Shown here one piece after another: positions 27,201 to 34,299 of a stretch of DNA of 64,000 bases; position 1 is the stretch's first letter; every line of letters begins with the position of its first letter. The notes below the pieces were generated by a model, which ran no database searches, was not told the DNA's origin, and saw only the letters and a program-made list of their open reading frames with translations. This DNA is from Strix aluco (taxonomy: Eukaryota > Chordata > Aves > Strigiformes > Strigidae). A program made the position numbers and the translations under genes. The stretch lies in assembly GCF_031877795.1 (NCBI RefSeq), contig NC_133933.1, forward strand, positions 72,991,730 through 73,055,729, given 5' to 3'.

Positions 27201-29109
27201 ACACCTTCAGCTATTGTGCTCTACCACCACCAGAAGAAAAGCAGTGCTCGCCCTATGTGAAGGCATGGTAGAGATGGAGATCAGGAAACTGATCTGGCTG
27301 AAAATTCTGTGCGTGTTCATTAAGTTTTCAGACAAATCATGTCCCTAAAGCAGCTCATCGCAAAGCCAAACACATGGCTGAGCAGACACCAGAGTACAAG
27401 AAAAGGGAAATGGAACTGCTTTCTTCAGCAGCTATATCAACCAAGAGTAACTACAACCTTGGGGAAAAAAAAGCAAAGCCTTCTATGTTACGTATATATC
27501 TTTTTTTAATTAATCCAATGCCCTTGCCTGAAGAAAAATTGTGTTGATTATAAATATAGAATAAATTCATGTTCCAGTCCCACAAAGCAGATAGTAAACA
27601 ATAAGGTACAAGAGAAAGCCTTAAAGAAAACAAGGAAAATAAATAAGATGATGCGATACTCATGAAATATTTTACAACATATGTATTGATGACCTACCAA
27701 TTCTAGGAAATAACTCTGCATTTCAGCACGATTTTTAAACACTAACATATTACCCTGGGTATCATATTACCAGCTCTTCAAGATGGTGCCCACAAGAGCA
27801 GGTCAGAACTTTTTACAGTGTTATCAAAATTTGTTACAGTGTGCAGTAACTCTGTAAATCATCACCAGGGAAAAAATAATCACAAGTAAAATTTACAAAC
27901 AAAAAGGTTTTCTTATAAACACTGAAATTGAGCGTATGCTAAGCTAGGCATTCACCAAGGACCCATAAGAAATACCAGGGAGCTTAAGGTAAGTTACAAT
28001 TATATATTTTGTTAACAAGTTCTGTGAATACCACTTCAGAAAACCAATTTAGTGACAGAGAACACACATTGCACCCTAAATTTTGCACCCAACTAGCATA
28101 AATGTGTCAATGACAAGCAGACTGCAGTACTCTGGGCAGGACGTGCTGGCTCCCACACCCTACATCCTGCCATCCCACCGCTGAAGCGGGTCTACTCTCT
28201 GATCCTGCAGCCGGGCCAGCACGGCACAAACCCTTCTGACCGCATGGAAACAAACGCTCAGAACCAACAGCCAAAGGCGAGCAGTCCTCAGAGCCACCGG
28301 TGCGACACAGAGGATGCCAGCCAAGGCCTTGGAGACCTCATTCCATCATGGCCCCCGGTTCTAGGACTTCAGAGGGGCCTCATCCTTGCTGCTCCCCAAG
28401 CCTTCCTCCAGAAAATGAAGAAATCCACACCCTCCTGCCTTATGCAGCTCCATAAACCCCAGGGACAAAGAGGACCTCGCACGTCACTGGGGCAGCACCA
28501 ACACCTTATGTACCCACACCATGTTGGCGGGAGCAGCTACGTAGTTTAGCTAAAGTCCTGACTAAAAGTCATCAAAACAAGACTTCAAAAACATTTTTGT
28601 AAACCCGTTTTTTCCTCCCCGTTTCCATTTCTTATCTGGAGCCCCAGGTGCTTTGCTGGCCACCTCTCCTAGCTCCACAGGCGGCAAGGGAAGCCTTAAA
28701 GCCACCATGAAGAGGGTCTCCACGGAGCTGGTGGAAGGAGGAGGAAGCCCACGCCCGCTGCGAGGCTGAGGGGGAAAGAGGCAGCGCCCCGCAGGGAGGT
28801 CGCGGAGAGCGGCGAGTGAAGGGACGCCGGGCGCCCCCCTCTCCGAAAGCCGCGGGCCCTCCCCGAGCGGACCGGGCGGGCAACGGGCGAGGCCCCGCCG
28901 GGGCCAAGCCGCCTCCCGGGCACACCCGGGGCCGCGCTGCCCGGGGGCGCTCCCCGAGGGCAGCGCCTCGCCCACCCCCGCCTCAGCGGGCCCACCCCGC
29001 CGGGACCCAGGCCGCGGGCCCGCGGGGCGCTCACCGGCAGCCGGAACTCGAGGTGCTCCTGCGCCAGCAGCAGCAGGTACCGCCGGGGCGCCGGTGCCGC
29101 CAGCGCCAT
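1..29109 (-). CDS. TRMT11: TRMT11, tRNA (guanine10-N2)-methyltransferase catalytic subunit; 13 coding exons, 3' end cut by window edge
   Basis: SAM-dependent enzyme that, with the activator TRMT112, makes N2-methylguanosine at position 10 of tRNAs (known for the family). Thirteen exons (listed separately) join without a frame break into 458 codons plus two bases; human TRMT11 is 463 aa, so only a few codons and the stop are missing to the left of position 1. Seen in the translation: an N-terminal stretch with the family sequence [15 protein letters not shown] (residues 11-25), a THUMP-type RNA-binding region over about the first 170 residues, the SAM-binding motif DPFVGTG (222-228), the acidic loop GTDID (243-247) and the catalytic motif DPPYG (309-313). 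The insert between SQKE and SYHLSD is about three residues shorter than in human. All introns are GT-AG. The start codon sits in a CpG island and matches the family N-terminus. Intact, expected to be functional. Confidence 0.97.
123..7675 (-). other. TRMT11 intron 12 (7.6 kb)
   Basis: Longest intron of the gene, AT-rich. It holds a T11-A21 homopolymer junction at 3204-3235 and a 16-17 base A run near 4026. I found no exon, RNA gene or recognisable transposon in it. Short open frames here have no family resemblance. Confidence 0.8.
3204..3235. repeat. T11-A21 homopolymer junction
   Basis: Eleven T directly followed by twenty-one A in TRMT11 intron 12. Self-complementary, prone to slippage. 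Confidence 0.9.
7676..7796 (-). CDS. TRMT11: TRMT11 coding exon 12
   Basis: Residues 378-418, 121 nt. Reads (E)[20 protein letters not shown] and ends TMEKVKEFK before GTAAGC; acceptor TTCCAG. Corresponds to human YTEEMVPWHPCLELVSNCEQ. Phases 2 in, 0 out. Confidence 0.96.
7797..11188 (-). other. TRMT11 intron 11
   Basis: AT-rich intron of 3.4 kb between exons 11 and 12. No exon, transposon or RNA gene recognised. Confidence 0.75.
11189..11320 (-). CDS. TRMT11: TRMT11 coding exon 11
   Basis: Residues 334-377, 132 nt. Contains [20 protein letters not shown] and [14 protein letters not shown], the last strands of the methyltransferase fold. Acceptor TTTAG, donor GTATGT. Confidence 0.96.
11321..12030 (-). 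other. TRMT11 intron 10
   Basis: 710 bp; nothing recognised apart from short A and C runs near 11380-11410. Confidence 0.75.
12031..12103 (-). CDS. TRMT11: TRMT11 coding exon 10 (catalytic PPYG)
   Basis: 73 nt, residues 310-333. Starts in the middle of the catalytic motif: exon 9 ends with the Asp, this exon gives [17 protein letters not shown]. Ends AGAAG|GTGGGT. This is the exon where the bird protein is shorter than human TRMT11 (the human GIEKWEK stretch has no counterpart). Confidence 0.95.
12104..13490 (-). other. TRMT11 intron 9
   Basis: 1.4 kb AT-rich intron. Open frames of up to 109 codons at 12.4-12.7 kb overlap on both strands and resemble no protein; treated as chance. Confidence 0.7.
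13491..13655 (-). CDS. TRMT11: TRMT11 coding exon 9
   Basis: 165 nt, residues 255-309. Reads [20 protein letters not shown], then [20 protein letters not shown] and FDAIITD, nearly identical to the mammalian sequence. Acceptor CCCAG, donor GTAAGT. The final Asp is the first residue of the catalytic DPPYG motif. Confidence 0.97.
13656..14336 (-). other. TRMT11 intron 8
   Basis: 681 bp, no features beyond a 13-base A run (T run on the gene strand) at about 13685-13697, which forms part of the exon 9 pyrimidine tract. Confidence 0.7.
14337..14417 (-). CDS. TRMT11: TRMT11 coding exon 8 (SAM-binding)
   Basis: 81 nt, residues 228-254. Completes the glycine-rich SAM loop and carries GTDID (243-247), the acidic loop that contacts the ribose of SAM in class I methyltransferases. 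Reads [20 protein letters not shown]. Acceptor TATAG, donor GTATGT. Confidence 0.96.
14418..18505 (-). other. TRMT11 intron 7
   Basis: 4.1 kb intron. A somewhat GC-richer patch at about 15.4-15.85 kb holds a 135-codon open frame with no family resemblance. No exon or identifiable transposon seen. Confidence 0.7.
18506..18662 (-). CDS. TRMT11: TRMT11 coding exon 7 (methyltransferase motif I)
   Basis: 157 nt, residues 176-227. Starts [19 protein letters not shown] and ends VVYDPFVGT, the class I methyltransferase motif I. Acceptor CAACAG; donor ACAG|GTATA is followed within three bases by a long T run (A run 18484-18500 on the plus strand). Confidence 0.97.
18663..20335 (-). other. TRMT11 intron 6
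   Basis: 1.7 kb intron. The 19.2-20.1 kb part is less AT-rich than its surroundings and may hold an old, unidentified repeat; no coding signal. Confidence 0.65.
20336..20470 (-). CDS. TRMT11: TRMT11 coding exon 6
   Basis: 135 nt, residues 131-175, phase 0 at both ends. Reads [20 protein letters not shown] and ends LYFGRW. The donor is read as TGG|GTGCGT because exon 7 must continue with ATT (Ile) as in the family; the stronger-looking GTAAGT four bases on would break the frame. Confidence 0.94.
20714..20878 (-). mobile_element. CR1 LINE fragment (3' end)
   Basis: Begins on the plus strand with AGAATCATAGAACAGTTTGG, the reverse complement of the CR1 3' end, and continues GGAAGGGACCTTAAAGATCA and so on. 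The element therefore lies on the minus strand, 5'-truncated, about 165 bp, inside TRMT11 intron 5. Confidence 0.93.
21462..21481. repeat. A20 homopolymer
   Basis: Twenty A on the plus strand in TRMT11 intron 5. Confidence 0.9.
21667..21759 (-). CDS. TRMT11: TRMT11 coding exon 5
   Basis: 93 nt, residues 100-130, phase 0. Reads [20 protein letters not shown], part of the THUMP-type region (human VPFLHSDSTYKIKIHTFNKT). Acceptor TTTTCAG, donor GTAAGT. The intron to exon 4 is only 94 bp. Confidence 0.95.
21854..21935 (-). CDS. TRMT11: TRMT11 coding exon 4
   Basis: 82 nt, residues 72-99. Reads [20 protein letters not shown] then NYPMDKM. Acceptor TTTCAG, donor GTATGC. A ten-base G run lies just outside the acceptor side at 21970-21979. 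Confidence 0.95.
21936..24682 (-). other. TRMT11 intron 3
   Basis: 2.7 kb intron carrying the CR1 fragment at 23740-24200. Otherwise AT-rich with no exon seen. Confidence 0.75.
23740..24200 (-). mobile_element. CR1 LINE fragment with remnant of ORF2 C-terminus
   Basis: Plus strand opens AGAATCATAGAATTG and runs through the standard CR1 3' end. On the minus strand an open frame of 129 codons (23820-24209) reads [20 protein letters not shown] and [18 protein letters not shown], the C-terminal end of CR1 ORF2, so the copy is fairly young or well preserved. It is 5'-truncated, as most CR1 insertions are. No promoter or complete ORF remains. Confidence 0.95.
24683..24756 (-). CDS. TRMT11: TRMT11 coding exon 3
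   Basis: 74 nt, residues 48-71 plus two bases. Reads [25 protein letters not shown] when joined to exon 4. Acceptor TTTCAG, donor GTAAGA. Confidence 0.96.
24757..25488 (-). other. TRMT11 intron 2
   Basis: 732 bp, AT-rich; no other feature recognised. Confidence 0.7.
25489..25554 (-). CDS. TRMT11: TRMT11 coding exon 2
   Basis: 66 nt, residues 26-47, phase 0. Reads [22 protein letters not shown]; human has EIKSLLLLFGGQFASSQETY at this place. Acceptor TTTAG, donor GTAAGT. Confidence 0.95.
25604..25633. repeat. (AAAG)n microsatellite
   Basis: About six tandem AAAG units followed by an A run, 50 bp upstream (gene sense) of TRMT11 exon 2. Confidence 0.9.
26757..27060 (+). mobile_element. Degraded CR1 LINE fragment
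   Basis: Plus-strand words GTGACAAGAATGAGAAGCAC and CCTATGAGGAAAGGCTTGG match the segment of CR1 that encodes YEERL near the ORF2 C-terminus. The frame is broken and similarity fades after about 150 bp, so the boundaries are approximate. Confidence 0.6.
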
Positions 29110-29360
29110 GTCCGGCCATCCCCCGCCTCCCCGGGCCGCATGCGCCGCCGGGCGGGCCCAGCGCCGCGGCGGGAGGAGCCCGCTCACTTCCCCCCCGCCC
29201 TCCTCGGCCCCGGCGGGGAGGCGCCGTTACCGGCCCGAGCGCGGCCACCGGTAAGGGGTGTGTGACAGACCCCGCCCGCGCCCCGAGCGCGGTGCCCCCT
29301 CTCCCTGCGGCTTTGCTGGCTGAGGGCTGCGGGGCGCGGCGGCAAAGTGCTGCTCGCACC
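28690..29360. promoter_or_regulatory. TRMT11: CpG island, TRMT11 promoter
   Basis: Dense CG dinucleotides and GC content far above the surrounding AT-rich DNA, spanning exon 1 and the start codon. Typical of a housekeeping promoter. No TATA box is evident on the minus strand close upstream of 29109. Several long open frames here (up to 265 codons) reflect the GC-rich composition and are not genes. Confidence 0.85.
29035..29109 (-). CDS. TRMT11: TRMT11 coding exon 1 with start codon
   Basis: 75 nt, residues 1-25: [20 protein letters not shown] then EFRLP, followed by GTGAGC. The Met matches the family start (human begins MAL too). The last codon is complete, so exon 2 joins in phase 0. Confidence 0.96.
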
Positions 29361-32300
29361 CTTCGTTAATGAGCGTTTATTTCATCTCATCCTTTTTCTA
29401 CTTTATCCGCGTGATAATGCGTGCCATGTGTCAGCATAGTAGTACCTGTATATAATGTATAAATAAGTAAATATACGTATAGTGGGCACACGCGCCCAAC
29501 AGCGTGTTGCTGGGAGGGGTGCGCGAGGGAAAGTTGAAGGGGGCGCTGGGCGGGGGCAGGCGGCTGGTCCGGGCCTTGGCCTTCTGGCTGCGCAGCTGCG
29601 AGCTCTCCTTCCCCAGCAATAACCTGCCCTCCTGGCATCGGTGAAGCAGCTCCTTAAATAACATTAAGAATTAACAGACGCCAGAGGAGTCATGTTTGTT
29701 TTTCCGCGGGAAGGAGGTCAGCGCTGGCGACGCGGGTGTGGGAGCAGGTAGAGATGAAAAACCGATTTTCAGGAAAGGGGAGAGATGTGACTATCTGACG
29801 GGGGGGAAAAAAGGTTTTTTGTATTGCAGCTTATATTTTGTCTTAACTTTAACATCTAGACTTGATAACTATAATTCCGTTCTGACTGGTCTCCTTGTTA
29901 CGTTGAGCTGAAAGGTTCGGCTTATCCAGATTTCGGTAAGCCTTTTGTTGGGACCAGACCAGCTCAGCACTGAACTCATGTTTTGTATTTTCTGTGCTGA
30001 TTTTTGGGCAGCTTCTTTTCTAGATGACTAAGATTTTGCTCGTGACCTGTGAGCACTGCACAGGCCACATTCTTTATACATCTCCATAATCTCATCCTGC
30101 AGCTTCTCCAGTTATCTCTTCCTGTGCTAATCAAAACTGAGGTTTGCTATGGAGCTTTAGCCCTCACAAGAAAACAATTAAATGTAACTGGCAGCTAAAT
30201 GTGAATTTTCCTAGAAGTGAAAGAAAAGAGGTGGATGTGGATCAGGTTTGTTCACCTCAGCAGTTGAGTGCTGAGACCCAGCTAATAAACACACTGCTGA
30301 ACTGCTGACAAACCCCACGAGCCTGAGATTACTTACAAAATCTTGGAATTGCTGAAAGAGATTTAGTGGAAGAAGTCTGCTTTTATTTTTCCAATCTGTC
30401 TCACTTTAAATTTCTTAGCTGTGTAGCTTCCATTTTAGAAACTCCTTGGGAGGGGTTATTGGTATTATTGTTTAAGCTTAATCTCTTTGAGACTGGCTTT
30501 TGCTTACTTTATCTGCACTACTTTATCTGCAGAGCATTGCTGTCTGTTCTCAGAAGGCGAATACCTCAATTTCCCAGTGATACTGTTTTCTACACAAGAA
30601 TTTAACTAAAGCCCTGTTTTTTCCTGCTTTTGACTTGAGGATCCATGCAAAATCACTGGCAGTCTCTATATGCTGCTCAGCATAGTTTGAAAGTGTATGT
30701 ATATTAATAAGTAAGACTTAGAGAGTATTTGATCCTGACATCAAAACAAAGTGCTTCTCAGATGCTGTGTTTGTAAATACGTTCCTGTACTGCCACTGAG
30801 GAGAATCAAGCGGTTTGTTAACGTGGATTTGGGGAGTCATCCTACACTGACAACATTATGTAACTATTTTAGGGAGGGAAAGGAAGAACAATTATCCTTT
30901 TTAGCCTTCAGGGGAATTTTAAATACACAAAATGTAATTACTCAAATTGAAATTTATCTAGGAAGCCACAATTAACCACCCTCCTCTCACGAAAAATACA
31001 ACAGGATCATATGACAATCATGAGTTTCAATTTAAAAGTGAGAGACTATGAATGAGAAGCCATTATTTAATGTGTGCTGCTGCTTACCTCTCTCAGTTCT
31101 CTTTCATAGGCATTGCGTTGCCATATTCTGCTCACCCCATATACTCTTCTAGACCCAAAGGCAACACAAGTGACTTTTGACTGTGACCTGCACGTTCTGC
31201 TGGGGTATTGAGGGAGCTCTGTCACTGCTCATGGGCTTCACATGCAACAGCATCAACGTGTGATATGGGCAAACACTCATGAAATCTTACTTTAAAAAAA
31301 ACCCAACTGCTTTTAAAATATAGAAATACCTAATCTATAATTCAGTGATTAAATTGTTCAGAATTTGCATTTCTGCCCATTTTCCTATAGAAAAGGCAGC
31401 ACTAATCCTCTGTTTTATCTCCAAATGTCTGTAAGAAAAGTATCAGCTCATTAGTAAATGTGCTATATGGGAACTCTAGTTCATGTATTTCAACAGGTGA
31501 AGGATATGATCCAGCAAAGACATGGTTATAATACAGCCGGATCTCTATAGGTGTATAAAAGTCTGTCCCTAATTCATCAAAATAATTACACACTGCACAG
31601 ATAGTCCATACATAATCTCAGTACATGTCATTTCATAGCTGGCAGGCAGCCTTTGTGCCTAGAGGGGCTGGCCAGTTTCACCCTTGGAGTGCAAGCTCCC
31701 TTGCCTGCAGCCTGCCCTTAGGTTTTAGCAGGCAGACATGGCTGTGCAGCACAGCCTTTTAAGGGTGAACTATTTACTCTGGTTTTGTCTTCGTCGCTAA
31801 ATAGGGCATTGCAGACAGTGTCACGCTTGCTAACTGGATTTCTACTTCTCTTTTCAGTGCCTGATGAGGAAGATCCCCCTGCTCCCACCACATATCGGCA
31901 TTTCAGCTCCAGATAACGTTTTCTGTGCATAGTAACTTCCACAGTCTGTGGGAACCTGGTCGGCACAGCGTGGGTTTTTCCACCTTTAATCAGTGTGCAG
32001 GCAGGAGAAAGGCTGCCCACCCCTTTGTATGGATTGTTGCCTCTTGGGGAATGGTTTGCTCTCTGGCCTGTCAGTAAGCCTGTGCTGAACAGGTCAGCCA
32101 GCACTGCATCAGATTTTTGGGGAAGTCTGCCTGGCTGCTGGCTGTAAGGATAAAGTTGTTTAAAAGGCATCACTGCATGAAGAGTAAGTACTGCACTACG
32201 GGTGTGTTGCACAGAGGCTGCAGGCTATGTACAGTAACTGCAGGACTGGTGGTTCGCCATGTAACCTGGTAAGCATAACTTACTGCCCTGTCTTACAAAA

Positions 32301-32469
32301 TTACTTCCAAATTTCAGCTGAATCACTTTTACTTTCCTCATTGCTGTAGAATTATGGGCAGACTTAAAATCTTCAGATATTTAACGGCTTTTTCAGCAGC
32401 CTTGCCTCTCACTCAGGCAAAACTCTTCCAAAAATTATATCAGGCTGATTTATTGTTTTTCCTTCACAG
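29361..32469 (+). other. Region between TRMT11 promoter and the ABRA-like coding exon
   Basis: Should contain the promoter and one or more untranslated first exons of the ABRA-like gene, but I cannot place them with confidence. Possible pieces are a TATAAAA at 31554-31560 and donor-like GTAAGC at 32269 or GTAGAG at 29746. A 150-codon antisense open frame at 31718-32170 is described as a finding. Confidence 0.5.
32460..32469 (+). promoter_or_regulatory. Splice acceptor of the ABRA-like coding exon
   Basis: TTTATTGTTTTTCCTTCACAG is a strong pyrimidine tract plus CAG. It implies an upstream untranslated exon and leaves 81 nt of 5' leader in this exon, including a two-codon upstream ORF (ATG CTG TAA at 32528-32536). 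Confidence 0.7.
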
Positions 32470-32550
32470 CTGACAGCGCACCCAGGAACCACAGTTACAA
32501 CCAGTCATTGATTTGTTTCCTGCTTGAATGCTGTAAAACATTCTCAAGAA

Positions 32551-33012
32551 ATGGAAGAAGATAAAGGGCAGAGTGCTAAAGCTACCAGTGCGGTGGATGA
32601 CTTGAGGAAAAGTTGGCAGACCTGGGCAGAGGATCACATTGAGTATCAGAGAAAGAACCCGTTCAGCAACAATGACAGGCTTGCATCTAAACCTGTGCAT
32701 ACTCACAGAGGAGATCCCACCTACGGGAGACCCCCCGAAGGGTCTCAGACAGAGCAGAGAGGGAAGGATGCTCACTCACATGTGGGTAAGGAAGTAGAAG
32801 AGCTGTGCTTGATCATTAAAAGCACTGGAGAGGTGGGAGAAGATGGACATGTGAGTGTGACATTTGGGCAGCTGTTTGAAACATACGTGACTATTTCCAA
32901 TAAAGTGGTGGGAATCTTGCTAAGAGCCAGAAAACATGGTCTGGTTCATTTTGAAGGTGAAATGCTTTGGCAGGGAAAGGATGATGATGTGATCATCACT
33001 TTACTAGAATAA
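32551..33012 (+). CDS. ABRA-like protein (actin-binding Rho-activating / STARS family, costars domain)
   Basis: Predicted 153-aa protein related to the C-terminal half of ABRA (STARS), which binds actin and promotes SRF/MRTF signalling in muscle. Seen: KNPFS (35-39), YGRPPEGS (58-65), then a costars domain over about residues 76-153 including VTFGQLFE, VVGILLRARKHGLVHFEGEM and the C-terminus DDDVIITLLE. The CDS is one exon: a splice acceptor TTCCTTCACAG ends at 32469 and an in-frame TGA at 32509 rules out coding sequence upstream, so the ATG at 32551 is the start. Human ABRA is 381 aa, so the long N-terminal part is absent. It lies between TRMT11 and HINT3 on the opposite strand, a place where I know of no human gene. 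It differs from ABRACL, which is nearly only the domain. Function is inferred from family. Confidence 0.9.
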   Translation: MEEDKGQSAKATSAVDDLRKSWQTWAEDHIEYQRKNPFSNNDRLASKPVHTHRGDPTYGRPPEGSQTEQRGKDAHSHVGKEVEELCLIIKSTGEVGEDGHVSVTFGQLFETYVTISNKVVGILLRARKHGLVHFEGEMLWQGKDDDVIITLLE

Positions 33013-33956
33013 GGCTTTGTCATCTAGTGAATTCTGCTGCATGGCTCCATTTGAAAAAAACGTATCTAGATACCATCTTGAAAGAGGTTTTTATTACAGA
33101 ATTGCAACTCGGTTTCTTACTGGGACATGAACAAGAGAGAAAATGGGTTGGAAGGATAAAAGATATTTTTGTAAAAATGTAAGAGGTTTGGACAGAAATC
33201 GCAAATAATGAACTAATCCATTGTGCTGTCATTGGATTGTCCTTTCATTGTTATCATCCACTACCAAGTATACCACAGTTCTTAAAATATCTCTGCTAGC
33301 TTACTGCTTTAGGTTACTGAAAGTATAAATTACTAACTTGCTACCATACAACACTTATTCTTGCAGGTTGTGAAATACTGTGTGTGGGATTTTGATTTGT
33401 AAAACATGGAATTGAAAACTTTTATGGGAATTCATATACTTGTTCAAAGAAAGAGCCTGGTATATAACAAAAGTTTAGGTTATTTTGACATATGGAAGTT
33501 ACTTTCATGAAATATATGAAAATTCCCAAATTTACAGAAATACCACAGCAAGGACGGTTGCTAAATTAGTTGCATCTTGCATGTATTTTGGAGAGCTGCA
33601 CTAGTGCTGGTATTTAATAGTCTGTTCTTACCATCATACCTTCTCCAGACCTCGTGTGTCTCCTGCTCTTTTCCTCTGTATCTCACACTATTTTTACCTG
33701 TTCTGTTCTTCTAATGCTGTGTCATACCCTAGAAGATCACAAAGCTCTGCAGCCTTCTTGGTGAATTCAGCTAATATCCCTTTAAGAAAGTAGGGTGCCA
33801 CAAGGTAAAGATGTGAAAGGCAACTGGAACTGTATATTGGGGCACTGTGCATTCGTGAGGAAGCAAAAAACAAGGCTTGCTCTCTTCTTTCACCAAAATG
33901 CAGCAATGTTGTTTACAGCAGGAGGAGAATAGAGATCCTGTAGTGCCAAATGCATA

Positions 33957-33962
33957 AATAAA
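33957..33962 (+). terminator. Candidate polyadenylation signal of the ABRA-like gene
   Basis: AATAAA about 945 bp after the stop codon. A second AATAAA at 34268-34273 is an alternative. No transcript evidence to choose. Confidence 0.5.
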
Positions 33963-34299
33963 AGTGTAGTGTTGCAGTCCCTTAACTTATCTGAGGCAGA
34001 ACTGTGCTTTCAGAGCACACTTGTGAGTTCTCCAAACTGGGAGAAAAATGATCACCTAGTTAAAATTGAGACTGAAAGGTGACTGCTAACAATTTCCTTC
34101 ATGGTTCTTCTGGGGGAACTTTTTCTATGTAAAAAAGAAAAAAAGGATAGGTTATATACAATAGCTGTAATAATGCTATTAAAAATAATCAGGAGCTGTA
34201 TTTAAAATAGTCCCCACCAAGAAAACTGTATAATTAGAAATACAAAATTCTATTTTTTACCAGTGTAAATAAAAGCTTTTATGCACTGTTAATTACACT

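Larger units (their letters stand above)
25555..29034 (-). other. TRMT11 intron 1
   Basis: 3.5 kb intron. Contains an (AAAG)n tract at 25604-25633, a degraded CR1 at about 26760-27060 and, at its promoter-proximal end, the downstream half of the CpG island from about 28.7 kb. Confidence 0.75.

Noticed and set aside
28562-29359. Open frames of 91-265 codons on both strands around the TRMT11 promoter
   Set aside because: All lie in the CpG island, where stop codons are rare by composition. They overlap on both strands and are rich in Gly, Ala, Pro and Arg. Only the 25-codon TRMT11 exon 1 is real.
32524-32550. Upstream extension of the ABRA-like protein to a TTG codon at 32524
   Set aside because: TTG is not a plausible start here; the first in-frame ATG is 32551, and a TGA at 32509 closes the frame upstream.
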